This document shows positions 32,837-43,790 of a stretch of DNA of 64,000 bases, piece by piece. Below the pieces are notes generated by a model. That model was given only the letters and a program-made list of their open reading frames with translations. It made no database searches and had not been told where the DNA came from. The stretch's first letter is position 1, and each line of letters begins with the position of its first letter. The position numbers and the translations under genes are program-made. Source of the stretch: Deefgea tanakiae (GTDB taxonomy: Bacteria; Pseudomonadota; Gammaproteobacteria; Burkholderiales; Chitinibacteraceae); the NCBI RefSeq assembly GCF_019665765.1, contig NZ_CP081150.1, positions 2,108,001 through 2,172,000 of the forward strand, read 5' to 3'.

Positions 32837-34177
32837 CTAAACCAACTCCCTTGCCAAGACACGCTGCAATGCGGCGTAGCATTCTCGGTCAATCGCATCA
32901 TCAAGCATGCTCTGCATAATCTCTAAAGTGTGCTCGGGTGAATTGGCCGCGTGATAAGGGCGCTCAGCACTAATCGCATCAAAAATATCGGCCACCGTGA
33001 TAATCCGTGTTTCTAGCCGAATATCCGCCGGGCTTAAACATCGCGGGTAACCGCGCCCATCCAGCCGCTCATGATGCGCGCCGGCAACGATGGCTAAATC
33101 ATCAAACTGTGCAATTTTGCTCAGGATCTCTTCCGTTAAGCGCGCATGCTGCTGCACCGCGCGGAACTCATCATCAGTCAGTCGACCCGGCTTTTCCAAG
33201 ATACTACTGCTCACGCCTAACTTGCCAACATCATGCAAGAGCGCTGCGCGTTTAATCCAAAGACATTGCGCTGCTGACAAACCCATCTCTTGAGCAATCA
33301 GCTCAGCATAAAACCCAACACGCTCTGAATGTCCTGCCGTAAACGGACTTTTCGCATCGACCACCTGACCAAATGCCGAGGCAATATCGTCCATATAATC
33401 ATCGTCTAGCGGGTATGTGAATTGCACGGGCTCTAAATCCTGTACCGCTAAAGCAATCTGCGGATCGCTTAAAGTCCGCCAAAATTCCGCATCTTGTGCG
33501 ACAACCTCAAAAGCGGCGACCAATTCAGGATCAAACCAAATGCCCGTACGCTGTACCACTTCCTGCATGGCTGCTGGCTGCCCATGCGAAAAATGAAACA
33601 CATCAATGACCTGAGCCAATAAAGCAATCCTTGCATTCAGTGGTATTGCAGCGCCTTGCAAAGCCTCTGGTCACCCCATCCCATTCCAATGCTCATCCAG
33701 CGAATGAATTCCCAGGGCCACAGTCTCTGGAAACCGCAATTGCCGCGCAATCCGCGCGCCGCGATCACAGCGAGTTTGGATCAATTCATTGGCGATGGCA
33801 TCGCCATTGCGGATGATGTTCAAGATCGAGGTTAGTCGTTTAGTCCAACTTTCATTTCTACCTGTGTGCTGAAAGACAAAGCCTAAAACCTGCGAGACAT
33901 TGGCACCAACGAGCTTAAAGTCACGCTTGAAACTTTGATCATCAGTTAAATACAACTCGCAAATCCGCGCCGCATTACTACTACACCCCAAATCTTTGAG
34001 CAGCAAGGTGTAATACAAAGCCCAAATTTCTTGATCATTTAAGCCGATTTTCCGACCAATATGCACGCCAATCCAGCAGCAGCGAACACAATGCCCTTCT
34101 GGCTGCCCCTCGGTCATGTCCAAGGCATACGATAATGCCCCCAATAACTCAGATAGTTTTAAATTCTCGGCCATCAT
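32837..34177 (-). pseudogene. Two-domain HD-GYP protein interrupted by an in-frame TGA
   Basis: Read through, the frame gives 446 codons. The first 168 residues form an HD-like domain that ends SLDEHWNGMG; a TGA (33671-33673) follows, then PEALQGAAIPLNARIALLAQ continues in the same frame with clear homology to the HWxGxGxP...IPLxARI linker of intact family members. The second half has a full HD-GYP domain: HSERVGFYAELIA, HDVGKLG, HHERLDGRGYP and ITVADIFDAI, predicted to cleave c-di-GMP. The downstream half could only start at a TTG without a good ribosome site. A nonsense mutation, programmed readthrough or sequence error are the options. Divergent from a diguanylate cyclase gene. Confidence 0.85.
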
Positions 34178-34321
34178 GACTCCCGCTGATTGCTTTGCAG
34201 CATAGACATAAACGCAGCAAAACCGAAATCAAAAGCCTAGCGGCGAACAATTTCCAAGTAGTGCTTACAATTTGCTCATTTTTTAGCTATCTTGCTGAGA
34301 CCATTAACAAGGCAGTTTCAT

Positions 34322-35359
34322 ATGCTACTCAAGTCTAACCCGTCCGATTTATTGCACTCTCTTGCCGAGCTTACCGGCCTGATTGATCGTGATGATTTGG
34401 CAGCTAGCCTGTGCTTAACCTTATTTGAAATGATGCAAGCTGACTCGATGGATTTTTATCGGGTGTTTCATCGCACCAAGCAATTACCTTCGCTGCATTT
34501 ATTGGTGGAATTTGACCAACAAGGCATACGCCAACATTCGATTGAACAATTGCGCAGTAAACATCCGCAAGCCCCCATCGCACCGGATGGATTTTTAGCC
34601 AGTGCATTGCACAACAACGGCGCGCTAGCCATTGATCCCAGCGGCTTTCGGGTGATTTTGTGTTTACGTCGCGAAACCGAGCTGTATGCCTTGCTTGACC
34701 TCACCCTCAGCCGCGGCTTATCGCCTGCCGATTTGCGCATGCTGCAAGGCTTTGTGCGAATTTATGAAAACCACATTGCACTTCTGGATTATGGTGAAAC
34801 CGACACGTTGACGGGATTACTGAATCGGAAAACACTAGAGCGACAATTTCTAAAGATTGTCACTGCGCTGCAAAATTTACCCTCCAGCCAAGCGTTACAA
34901 CAAAACAATCGAGATACTGGCTCGGCTTATTTCTTTTTAGTGGTGCTGGACATCGACCACTTTAAACGCGTGAACGATAAATTTGGACATTTGTTTGGCG
35001 ATGAAGTGCTTTTAACTGTGTCGCAAATCATGCGCCAAAGTTTTCGCGAAATTGATTACCTATTCCGCTTTGGCGGCGAAGAATTCGTTGTAATTTTAGG
35101 GCCACAAACCCGCGAAAGTGTCGGCACGGCACTCAATCGATTTCGCGAGGCCGTTGCAGCCCATGAATTCGCTCAAATTGGCACAATCACCATCAGTGGC
35201 GGCATCACCGACATCCGCCCGTATGAAGTACTCAGCATCACACTAGGACGTGCCGATCTGGCGCTCTATGCAGCCAAAGACGGTGGCAGAAATCAAATGA
35301 TGTTTTTTGATACGCTGCCTGAAAGCGAAATTGAAAGTGGCAGTGATGAACTATTCTAA
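34322..35359 (+). CDS. Diguanylate cyclase (GGDEF)
   Basis: 345 residues from the ATG at 34322 (AAGG nine bases upstream). An N-terminal ~160-residue sensor-like region (no TM) precedes a GGDEF domain with DTLTGLLNRKTLE, VVLDIDHFKRVNDKFGH and the active-site loop FGGEEFVVI. RxxD (REID) lies five residues before GGEEF, the product-inhibition I-site. It should make c-di-GMP and be feedback inhibited. The gene shares a 144-bp intergenic region with the interrupted HD-GYP gene, a cyclase/phosphodiesterase pair in which the degrading half appears broken. Confidence 0.93.
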   Translation: MLLKSNPSDLLHSLAELTGLIDRDDLAASLCLTLFEMMQADSMDFYRVFHRTKQLPSLHLLVEFDQQGIRQHSIEQLRSKHPQAPIAPDGFLASALHNNGALAIDPSGFRVILCLRRETELYALLDLTLSRGLSPADLRMLQGFVRIYENHIALLDYGETDTLTGLLNRKTLERQFLKIVTALQNLPSSQALQQNNRDTGSAYFFLVVLDIDHFKRVNDKFGHLFGDEVLLTVSQIMRQSFREIDYLFRFGGEEFVVILGPQTRESVGTALNRFREAVAAHEFAQIGTITISGGITDIRPYEVLSITLGRADLALYAAKDGGRNQMMFFDTLPESEIESGSDELF

Positions 35360-35398
35360 GCACGGTATCCAATTGACAACATCTACTTCCAAATCAAA

Positions 35399-35421
35399 AC
35401 AGCCACGCAAGGTGGCTGTTT
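35399..35421. terminator. Bidirectional terminator
   Basis: AACAGCCACC-type stem (ACAGCCAC/GTGGCTGT) with loop GCAAG, flanked by A-run and T-run, between the convergent cyclase and tgt genes. Confidence 0.8.
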
Positions 35422-35450
35422 GAATACGCGCTAAAACAAAATTCAGATCA

Positions 35451-36605
<1,155 letters not shown>

Positions 36606-36616
36606 TTATGTGTATA

Positions 36617-36663
36617 GGTATGGCTATGTAGGCGTTATTTTAAATGTCCTACAACTAAATACC
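36617..36663. repeat. 47-bp palindromic repeat, diverged copy G
   Basis: GGTATGGCTATGTAGG ... TCCTACAACTAAATACC: inner TGTAGG/CCTACA arms pair, outer GGTAT/ATACC pair. It overlaps the last two codons and stop of queA and sits inside the queA-tgt gene pair. Confidence 0.55.
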
Positions 36664-37683
36664 TTTATTCTTTTCCAGCAACATCGCATCGCCATAGCTA
36701 AAAAAGCGATATTCCTGTGCGACTGCATGATCGTAAGCTGAGCGCATCGTATCAAAACCAATAAACGCCGCAACCAGCATTAATAACGTTGATTTGGGTA
36801 AATGGAAGTTGGTGATCAAACGATCAACCACCTTAAACTCAAAACCAGGCGTAATAAAAATATCGGTATCACCAAGCGGTTCAGCCAGCACGCCATTTTG
36901 CGATGCCGCTTCCAAAGCACGCAAACTCGTCGTACCAACGGCAATGACACGCCCACCCTTCGCTTTCGCAGCGTGAATCACAGCAATCGTCTCTGGCGGA
37001 ATGTAATAGCGTTCATGGTGCATCGTATGCTCAGCGATGTCATCAACCCGCACCGGCATAAAAGTTCCTGCGCCAACATGCAAAGTCAGAAACGCGGTTT
37101 CAACGCCCATCGCACGAATCTGATCGAGCAAGTCATCAGTAAAATGCAAACCCGCCGTTGGTGCAGCCACTGCACCCGGATCGCGCGCATAGACCGTTTG
37201 ATAGCGTTTCGCGTCTTCATCATCTGGCACATGCGTGATATACGGCGGCAATGGCAAGAGACCTGATTGCTCCAGAATCTCTAAGACGCTGGCATCACCC
37301 TCGAAATGCAGCTTAAACAAGTCGCCTTGTCGCTCAACCATTTCGGCAGTGAAACCACCTTGAAAATGCAATATCGTTCCTGCTTTGGGCGCTTTCGACG
37401 CTTTAATGTGCGCCAAAGCGCTGTGCTCATCCAAAACTCGCTCGATCAGCGCTTCGATTTTACCGCCGCTGGCTTTTTCACCAAACAAGCGCGCTTTAAT
37501 CACTTTGGTGTCGTTAAACACCAAAACATCGCCAGCACGTAAAAAACTCGGCAAGGACGAAAATAAGGTATCTTGTCGTTGTTCGCCATCGATATGCAGC
37601 AAACGACTCGCGCCACGGACTTCTGGGGGGAACTGCGCGATCAACTCGTCGGGCAAATGGTAATCAAAATCTGCAATCTGCAT
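36655..37683 (-). CDS. queA: S-adenosylmethionine:tRNA ribosyltransferase-isomerase
   Basis: 342 residues. QueA converts preQ1-tRNA to epoxyqueuosine using the ribosyl part of SAM. Family signatures visible: [83 protein letters not shown] and [19 protein letters not shown]. Directly upstream of tgt in the same orientation. The last codons overlap a palindromic repeat, a mild oddity. Confidence 0.98.
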   Translation of the reverse strand: MQIADFDYHLPDELIAQFPPEVRGASRLLHIDGEQRQDTLFSSLPSFLRAGDVLVFNDTKVIKARLFGEKASGGKIEALIERVLDEHSALAHIKASKAPKAGTILHFQGGFTAEMVERQGDLFKLHFEGDASVLEILEQSGLLPLPPYITHVPDDEDAKRYQTVYARDPGAVAAPTAGLHFTDDLLDQIRAMGVETAFLTLHVGAGTFMPVRVDDIAEHTMHHERYYIPPETIAVIHAAKAKGGRVIAVGTTSLRALEAASQNGVLAEPLGDTDIFITPGFEFKVVDRLITNFHLPKSTLLMLVAAFIGFDTMRSAYDHAVAQEYRFFSYGDAMLLEKNKGI

Positions 37684-37889
37684 TTAAAATACGCCTTCGT
37701 GACACCTGTAGCAAAACTACACGATTATATCAGCAAACATCGATATAAGCCGCGCCAACATTGACGTAGCACGACTTTAAAACGATCGTTTATAAATTAA
37801 AGTTAAAAGAAAAAGCACGCTTTTTCTGGACAAGTTCGCAGAACTTGCGGCAAACTCCGTCGATTACATAGCGTTACAAGGACTCACGT

Positions 37890-38357
37890 ATGGCCGACAT
37901 TGGTAAAATTTTGGTTTTGCATGGCCCAAACCTCAATTTACTCGGACTGCGTGAACCACAACATTACGGCAGCACTACGCTCGCTAGTATCAATCAAGGT
38001 TTGATTGACTTGGGCACTCGCCATAAAGTTTCCGTCGAAACTTTTCAATCCAATCGCGAATACGAAATCATCGAACGAATCCATGCCACCCTACAAGATG
38101 GCACCGATTATATCGTGATTAATCCAGCCGCATTCACTCATACCAGCGTGGCGATTCGCGATGCATTGGCCGGCGTGAAAGTACCGTTTGTTGAAGTGCA
38201 CTTGTCTAACGTGCATGCGCGGGAAGCATTCCGCCATCATTCTTATTTCTCGGATCTCGCCATTGGCGTGATTTGCGGCCTTGGTGCTAAGGGCTACGCC
38301 TATGCACTGGAGTTTGTCATCGACCGACTCAAACAGGCCGAAACGAAAACTGTTTAA
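37890..38357 (+). CDS. aroQ: Type II 3-dehydroquinate dehydratase
   Basis: 155 residues, normal size. It catalyses the third step of the shikimate pathway. Motifs: [18 protein letters not shown] with the catalytic Tyr region, [31 protein letters not shown], and [19 protein letters not shown]. It is followed 59 bp later by accB, an arrangement common in proteobacteria (aroQ-accB-accC). Confidence 0.98.
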   Translation: MADIGKILVLHGPNLNLLGLREPQHYGSTTLASINQGLIDLGTRHKVSVETFQSNREYEIIERIHATLQDGTDYIVINPAAFTHTSVAIRDALAGVKVPFVEVHLSNVHAREAFRHHSYFSDLAIGVICGLGAKGYAYALEFVIDRLKQAETKTV

Positions 38358-38416
38358 ACCCATAAGGCTTTCTGCACGACAGAACGCCATTTTTACTTTT
38401 CAGAGGGGATTGCAAC

Positions 38417-38875
38417 ATGGATCTGCGTAAACTTAAAAAACTAATCGACTTAGTTGAAGAATCGGGCATTGCTGAGTTAGAAGTGACCGAAGGCGAAGAA
38501 AAAGTACGGATTACTCGTAACGTACAAAACACCGCTCAGTATATGCAACCAATGCAATACCACGTACCACAACAGGCCGCCCCTGCTGCTGCCGCAGCAG
38601 CTCCAGCAGTAGTCGCTGAAGCGGCAGCGCCTGTGGTTGCTGGCAACACGCAAAAATCACCAATGGTCGGTTCGTTCTACCGCTCTTCTAGCCCAGACGC
38701 AAAACCATTCGTTGAGGTCGGCCAAAGCGTGACTGCGGGTCAAACGATTTGCATTATCGAAGCGATGAAATTATTGAACGAGATCGAAGCTGAACACACG
38801 GGTGTGATTAAAGCGATCTTGGTAGAAAACGGTCAGCCAGTTGAATATGGCGAGCCGATGTTTATTATTGGCTAA
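38417..38875 (+). CDS. accB: Biotin carboxyl carrier protein of acetyl-CoA carboxylase
   Basis: 152 residues. N-terminal helical segment, an Ala/Pro-rich flexible linker (about residues 52-75), and a C-terminal biotinyl domain with the biotin-accepting Lys118 in the [10 protein letters not shown] motif. Carries the carboxyl group between AccC and AccAD in fatty-acid synthesis. RBS GAGGGG upstream of the ATG. In one operon with aroQ and accC; a 55-bp palindromic repeat separates it from accC. Confidence 0.98.
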   Translation: MDLRKLKKLIDLVEESGIAELEVTEGEEKVRITRNVQNTAQYMQPMQYHVPQQAAPAAAAAAPAVVAEAAAPVVAGNTQKSPMVGSFYRSSSPDAKPFVEVGQSVTAGQTICIIEAMKLLNEIEAEHTGVIKAILVENGQPVEYGEPMFIIG

Positions 38876-38880
38876 TTCTG

Positions 38881-38935
38881 TGAGATGTATTGCCAGCTAG
38901 CCATTATTAAATAATGACTAGACGGCGATACCTCA
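38881..38935. repeat. 47-bp palindromic repeat, copy E (inside accB-accC)
   Basis: TGAGATGTATTGCCAGCTAG ... CTAGACGGCGATACCTCA: outer TGAG/CTCA, GTATTGCC/GGCGATAC and CTAG/CTAG arms with centre CCATTATTAAATAATGA. It begins 5 bp after the accB stop and ends 22 bp before the accC start. Confidence 0.85.
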
Positions 38936-38957
38936 CCCCTCACGGAGTTTGTATCTT

Positions 38958-40334
38958 ATGTTTAAAAAAATTCTTATTGCCAACCGTGGTGAAATCGCAC
39001 TACGAATTTTGCGCGCTTGCCGCGAAATGGGCATCAAAACCGTCGTCGTGCATTCTGAAATCGACCGCGAAGCCAAATACGTCAAACTCGCTGATGAATC
39101 AGTGTGTATCGGCCCGAACCCTTCGGCACAAAGCTATTTGAATATGGCGGCATTGATTTCGGCTGCCGAAGTCACTGAAGCTGAAGCGATTCACCCTGGC
39201 TATGGCTTTTTGTCGGAAAACGCTGATTTTGCGCAGCGCGTAGAAGAATCAGGTTTCGTATTTATCGGCCCTCGCCCAGAAACGATTCGCCTCATGGGCG
39301 ACAAAGTGTCGGCTAAAGACGCGATGAAAGCCGCTGGCGTACCTTGCGTACCGGGTTCTGACGGCGCATTGCCAGATGATGGCGACGAAATGATCAAGAT
39401 TGGTCGTAAAGTCGGCTATCCAGTCATCATCAAAGCCGCTGGCGGTGGTGGTGGTCGTGGTATGCGCGTGGTTGAGCGTGAAGAAGACTTGCTTGCTGCC
39501 GTGGCCATGACACAAGCCGAAGCAGGTGCAGCGTTTGGCAATCCTGTGGTTTACATGGAACGCTATTTGCAAAATCCGCGTCACGTCGAAATCCAGATTC
39601 TCGCTGATCAACATGGTCACGCTATTTATTTAGGCGAGCGCGATTGCTCAATGCAACGTCGCCACCAAAAAGTACTCGAAGAAGCGCCAGCACCGGGTAT
39701 TACCGAAGAACAACGCCAACGCATTGGTGAATCTTGCGCTGAAGCGTGCCGCCGCATGGGTTATCGTGGTGCAGGTACGTTTGAATTCTTGTTCGAAAAC
39801 GGTGAGTTCTTCTTTATCGAGATGAACACCCGTGTGCAAGTTGAACATCCGGTGACCGAACTGATCACCGGTATCGACATCGTGCAAGAACAAATTCGCG
39901 TTGCTGCGAACTTGCCATTGCAATACACACAAGACGACGTGAAGCTCAAAGGCCATGCGATTGAGTGCCGAATTAATGCTGAAGATCCGCTGAATTTCTT
40001 CCCGAGCCCAGGCCGCATCACGACGTATCACACGCCAGGTGGCCCGGGTGTGCGTGTGGATTCGCATGTGTATCAAGGTTATTTTGTTCCACCAAACTAC
40101 GACAGCATGATCGGTAAAATCATCACTTACGGCGAAACCCGTGAGCAAGCGATTGCCAAAATGCGTATCGCCTTGTCAGAAATGGTCGTTCAAGGTATTT
40201 CAACGAATATCCCGCTGCATCAGCAGCTATTAGTTGATCCGGAATTCATCAAAGGTGAAACGAGCATTCATTATCTCGAACACCAAATGCCAGCGATTCG
40301 CGAATTGATTGCCCAAAAAACGGCAGCTCAATAA
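38958..40334 (+). CDS. accC: Biotin carboxylase subunit of acetyl-CoA carboxylase
   Basis: 458 residues from the ATG at 38958 (GGAG ten bases upstream; an in-frame TTG at 38949 is closer than allowed). ATP-grasp enzyme that carboxylates biotin on AccB. Visible: [33 protein letters not shown], the glycine loop [33 protein letters not shown], and the catalytic [13 protein letters not shown]. Full length. Ends the accBC unit with a terminator. Confidence 0.98.
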   Translation: MFKKILIANRGEIALRILRACREMGIKTVVVHSEIDREAKYVKLADESVCIGPNPSAQSYLNMAALISAAEVTEAEAIHPGYGFLSENADFAQRVEESGFVFIGPRPETIRLMGDKVSAKDAMKAAGVPCVPGSDGALPDDGDEMIKIGRKVGYPVIIKAAGGGGGRGMRVVEREEDLLAAVAMTQAEAGAAFGNPVVYMERYLQNPRHVEIQILADQHGHAIYLGERDCSMQRRHQKVLEEAPAPGITEEQRQRIGESCAEACRRMGYRGAGTFEFLFENGEFFFIEMNTRVQVEHPVTELITGIDIVQEQIRVAANLPLQYTQDDVKLKGHAIECRINAEDPLNFFPSPGRITTYHTPGGPGVRVDSHVYQGYFVPPNYDSMIGKIITYGETREQAIAKMRIALSEMVVQGISTNIPLHQQLLVDPEFIKGETSIHYLEHQMPAIRELIAQKTAAQ

Positions 40335-40342
40335 CCCCCCAA

Positions 40343-40366
40343 ACGGAGCCAAACGGCTCCGTTTTT
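40343..40366 (+). terminator. Terminator of accBC
   Basis: ACGGAGCC/GGCTCCGT stem with loop AAAC followed by TTTTT. Confidence 0.92.
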
Positions 40367-40466
40367 CATTCTAACTCCGTCAAAAATCGACACTAGTAAA
40401 AACCTTTTCGTCGAACGCAAGCAGTTCGTGGCAAAATACGCCCCTACAGAATTCAGGAATAGCATC

Positions 40467-41354
40467 ATGGCTTGGCAAGAACTCCGCCTAACGACCGACT
40501 CCAAACAGGCAGAAGCCTATTCGGACGCTTTATTTGACTTGGGCGCGCTTTCAGTTTCGATTGAAGACGCCGCCGCCGACACCGTGGATGAAAAGCCAAT
40601 TTTTGGTGAGCCGGGTGAGCCTGTCGACCAATTGTGGGATAACAGCATCGTATTGGCGCTATTTGATGTCGACATCGATGTCGATGCCATTGTCGCCACC
40701 GCAGCAGAAACGCTCAAATTGGCCGCACCAAGCTACGTAATCGTGAATGTCGCCGATCAAGATTGGGTGCGCTTGACCCAATCGCAATTCGATCCAATTC
40801 CAATTTCACCGCGCCTATGGATTACACCGACGTGGCACGAATGCCCAGATCCTGCCGCAGTCAGCATTCAGCTCGATCCTGGCTTGGCCTTTGGTACCGG
40901 CAGCCACCCGACAACGCGCTTGTGCTTGCAATGGCTCGATTCGAATATCGCTGGTGGCGAGAATGTGCTCGATTACGGCTGTGGTAGCGGGATTTTGGCG
41001 ATTGCCGCACTCAAACTCGGTGCAGGCGAAACCGATGGTGTCGATATTGATGCGCAAGCGATGATCGCCAGCAATCAAAATGCCGAGCAAAACGGTGTGG
41101 TCGGACAGTTCTACCTGCCCGATGCTGCGCCAAGCAAAACCTATGACCTCGTTGTGGCCAATATTCTGACCAATCCGCTCAAAGCACTCGCGCCTTTATT
41201 GGCTGCGCGTTGCCGCACTGGCGGCCGCTTGGTGCTGTCGGGTATTTTGGCCGAACAAGCGCATGAAATCGTCGCCATTTATAATGAATGGTTTGACTTT
41301 ACAGCCCCGGCCGAACATGAAGGTTGGGTGTGTTTATCGGCAGTTCGTAAATAA
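40467..41354 (+). CDS. prmA: Ribosomal protein L11 methyltransferase
   Basis: 295 residues from the ATG at 40467 (AGGA upstream); an in-frame earlier start at 40428 is rejected. SAM-dependent trimethylation of L11. N-terminal L11-binding domain (MAWQELRLTTDSKQAEAYSD), linker, and a class I methyltransferase domain with LDPGLAFGTGSHPTTRLCL, motif I VLDYGCGSGILAIAALKLG and VVANILTNPL. In many betaproteobacteria prmA follows accC as here. Confidence 0.97.
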   Translation: MAWQELRLTTDSKQAEAYSDALFDLGALSVSIEDAAADTVDEKPIFGEPGEPVDQLWDNSIVLALFDVDIDVDAIVATAAETLKLAAPSYVIVNVADQDWVRLTQSQFDPIPISPRLWITPTWHECPDPAAVSIQLDPGLAFGTGSHPTTRLCLQWLDSNIAGGENVLDYGCGSGILAIAALKLGAGETDGVDIDAQAMIASNQNAEQNGVVGQFYLPDAAPSKTYDLVVANILTNPLKALAPLLAARCRTGGRLVLSGILAEQAHEIVAIYNEWFDFTAPAEHEGWVCLSAVRK

Positions 41355-41361
41355 GCTGTCT

Positions 41362-41387
41362 CCTCTCACCGTCAAGTGAGAGGGTTT
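41362..41387 (+). terminator. Hairpin after prmA
   Basis: CCTCTCAC/GTGAGAGG stem, loop CGTCAA, followed by GTTTT; a moderate terminator. Confidence 0.65.
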
Positions 41388-41430
41388 TCACATTGAATGG
41401 CATGACTTGATAAAGAAGTGAAATAAGCGC

Positions 41431-42447
41431 ATGAGCCAAATTACTTGCTGCCCCAATTGCAGCACCACCTTTCGTGTTACCGACGCACAGCTCGCCGCGC
41501 ACCAAGGCAAGGTGCGCTGTGGCCGCTGTGCATTTGTGTTTCATGCGCCCGATTTTATTCAATCACTGATTATCGAGCCCGCTGAGACTCGCACCGAAAG
41601 CCCTGCCCCCTCTACAATTGCACCAAGGCCTCCGGTTGAGCCAGAAATATCTAACGCGAAACAGCAACCGCAAGATACTGATCAAGGTATACAGCCAGAG
41701 CCAAATGAATTAAAGATCCACAACCAAATACATCAAGTTGAAGAACACAATTCATCCAACATTGATCATGAAAAATTATTAAAGCTCGCCGATGAAGAGC
41801 TAGAACTCGACGTTGCACTCAGCAAGAACCAAGCGCTACTTGATGCCCAAGCGACAGCTGAAGACGAAACGACAAAAATACCCGAACGGGCAGTCATTGA
41901 AATTGATAGCGAATCAGAATACCAACCAATTCTCACTGACGACGATTTATTTGCACCAGCCAAGCCCAAATCTCGTTTTACTTGGGTCTGGATTCTGGGT
42001 TCAATGCTGGCGACCATCGTTTTAGTCGCACAGCTTATTTATGTGTTTCGCAATGAGTTAAGCCAAGAATTTCCAGCGCTACGCCCTAAGCTCATTGTTT
42101 TGTGTGAGCACCTCAATTGCAGCCTGCCTTTGCCGCGCGAAGCGCAATTGCTGCGCTCTGAATACTCAGAACTCACTTTCATTCCGAACAGCCCAACGTT
42201 GATTCAACTGAATGCAACGCTCAGAAACTTGGCACCATTCGAGCAAGAGCTCCCAAAACTCGAAGTCACGCTAACCGATGAAAACGAAAAAGTCATCGTG
42301 CGAAAGATTTTTACTGCGAAGCAATACATGATGCAAAACGAGCGCGCGCAAAACTCAATCGAAGCCAACGAAGAAATCCGCGCCTTTTTGCAACTGGATT
42401 TGGGTGAGCTGCACTCAACAGGCTACTCGCTGTATTGGTTCTACTAA
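41431..42447 (+). CDS. DUF3426 protein with MJ0042 zinc ribbon
   Basis: 338 residues. The N-terminus MSQITCCPNCSTTFRVTDAQ continues to VRCGRCAFVFHA, a two-CxxC zinc ribbon of the MJ0042 type. A long acidic, low-complexity linker (about 50-175) precedes one TM helix (WVWILGSMLATIVLVAQLIY) and a periplasmic DUF3426 domain that contains LNCSLPLPR and LRNLAPFEQELPKLEVTLTD. The function is unknown; next to prmA it is a conserved betaproteobacterial neighbour. RBS is weak. Confidence 0.9.
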   Translation: MSQITCCPNCSTTFRVTDAQLAAHQGKVRCGRCAFVFHAPDFIQSLIIEPAETRTESPAPSTIAPRPPVEPEISNAKQQPQDTDQGIQPEPNELKIHNQIHQVEEHNSSNIDHEKLLKLADEELELDVALSKNQALLDAQATAEDETTKIPERAVIEIDSESEYQPILTDDDLFAPAKPKSRFTWVWILGSMLATIVLVAQLIYVFRNELSQEFPALRPKLIVLCEHLNCSLPLPREAQLLRSEYSELTFIPNSPTLIQLNATLRNLAPFEQELPKLEVTLTDENEKVIVRKIFTAKQYMMQNERAQNSIEANEEIRAFLQLDLGELHSTGYSLYWFY

Positions 42448-42511
42448 GCCAACTTGTTTTTCAGGCATTTCCAGCCATACTGAAAAGATTCGATTTTCAG
42501 GAGTTTTTAGT

Positions 42512-43057
42512 ATGTCTACAGTCATGCTCAACAGCACCCCGATTAGTATTGGCGGTCGCTTCCCACGCGCAGGGGAAACTGCGCATAGTTTTATGCTGGT
42601 TGACTTACAATTGCAAGACGTTGCGCTTTCCAAATTTTGGGGACAACGCAAACTCATCGCGGTAGTGCCTAGCCTTGATGCAGCGATTGGACTGACGATT
42701 GCCAGAAAACTAGAATCTCTTGGCTATGAGCTGGATAACGTTGTCATCATGACCGTATCAGTCGATACACCATACGCGCTTTCTCGAATCAACGACGCCG
42801 AAGGTTTTCGAAAAATACAGCTGATGTCCACATTGCGTGGCCGTGATTTTCATAAAGATTATGGTGTCATGATTACTGATGTGCCGCTTTCTGGCTTGAT
42901 GACGACCGCTTTATTTGTACTCGATACCGACGATACCGTGCTGTATTCGGAACTGGTCAGTGATTTGAATTCAGAACCTAGCTATCAATCGGCAATAGAA
43001 AAACTTGCGCCACCGATTATTCACAAGGCTGAGCCCGAAGCACCAAGTAATGAATAA
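42512..43057 (+). CDS. Cysteine-free thiol peroxidase paralogue
   Basis: 181 residues from the ATG at 42512 (CAGGAG eight bases upstream). It aligns without gaps over ~165 residues with the Tpx encoded next to it: GGRFPRAGETAHSFMLVD, PSLDAAIG for [26 protein letters not shown] for [38 protein letters not shown]. The peroxidatic Cys60 is Gly and the resolving Cys94 is Asn; the protein has no cysteine at all. It cannot work as a peroxidase by the known mechanism. A 15-residue charged tail is added. Conservation of the fold with RBS and terminator suggests a kept gene, perhaps a Tpx partner or sensor; this is inference. Confidence 0.85.
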   Translation: MSTVMLNSTPISIGGRFPRAGETAHSFMLVDLQLQDVALSKFWGQRKLIAVVPSLDAAIGLTIARKLESLGYELDNVVIMTVSVDTPYALSRINDAEGFRKIQLMSTLRGRDFHKDYGVMITDVPLSGLMTTALFVLDTDDTVLYSELVSDLNSEPSYQSAIEKLAPPIIHKAEPEAPSNE

Positions 43058-43067
43058 AATACAACTT

Positions 43068-43090
43068 AAAGGCCGCAAGGCCTTTTATTT
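43068..43090 (+). terminator. Terminator of the Tpx paralogue
   Basis: AAAGGCC/GGCCTTT stem with loop GCAA followed by T-rich sequence; separates the paralogue from tpx. Confidence 0.85.
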
Positions 43091-43222
43091 TAGTCTCCGC
43101 AAACCTATTTTTTTTGAGATTGCAAGCCCTGTTAAATTCTCAATACAGCTCTTTTGTTTTATCTAAGCAGCCCCACTTAATCCAATGGAAGTCTTAAAAA
43201 TAACACTTACTGGAGCAAATAC

Positions 43223-43723
43223 ATGACAGCAGTTACTCTCGGCGGCAATCCAGTCGCAATCAACGGCACTTTCCCTAGCGTTGGCACCACAGCACCTGCA
43301 TTTAGCTTGGTGGCAAAAGATTTATCTGACGTAACGTTGGCAAGTTTGGCTGGCAAACGCAAAGTATTGAACATTTTCCCAAGTGTAGATACGCCAACTT
43401 GTGCGACTTCAGTTCGTCGCTTCAATGAATCTGCAGCAGGTTTGAACAACACCGTTGTGGTATGCATTTCTGCTGATTTGCCATTCGCACAAGCACGTTT
43501 CTGCGGCGCAGAAGGCATTGAAAATGTCATCAATCTATCAACCATGCGTGGTCGTGAATTCTTGGCGAATTATGGCGTTGAAATCACTAGCGCACCTTTG
43601 GCTGGCGTTGCAGCACGTGCAGTTGTGGTACTCGATGAAAACGACCAAGTTTTGCACTCTGAATTGGTTGCTGAAATCAAAGATGAGCCAAACTACGAAG
43701 CAGCACTGAAAGTTTTAGCCTAA
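43223..43723 (+). CDS. tpx: Thiol peroxidase (atypical 2-Cys peroxiredoxin)
   Basis: 166 residues, full length. Reduces hydroperoxides with thioredoxin. Peroxidatic Cys60 in [18 protein letters not shown] and resolving Cys94 in ARFCGAEGI are both present. Shine-Dalgarno ACTGGAGC before the ATG. The upstream neighbour is a Cys-free paralogue in the same direction, but a terminator lies between, so they probably have separate promoters. Confidence 0.97.
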   Translation: MTAVTLGGNPVAINGTFPSVGTTAPAFSLVAKDLSDVTLASLAGKRKVLNIFPSVDTPTCATSVRRFNESAAGLNNTVVVCISADLPFAQARFCGAEGIENVINLSTMRGREFLANYGVEITSAPLAGVAARAVVVLDENDQVLHSELVAEIKDEPNYEAALKVLA

Positions 43724-43790
43724 GTTGCACAGGCAGGGTTAGAATCCTATCGGATAAATAACCCTGCAATTTTTGTGTGAATCCACTTCA

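Noticed and set aside
33671-33673. Selenocysteine codon in the HD-GYP gene
   Set aside because: No SECIS-like hairpin is evident after the TGA and HD-GYP proteins are not known selenoproteins; nonsense mutation or readthrough is simpler.
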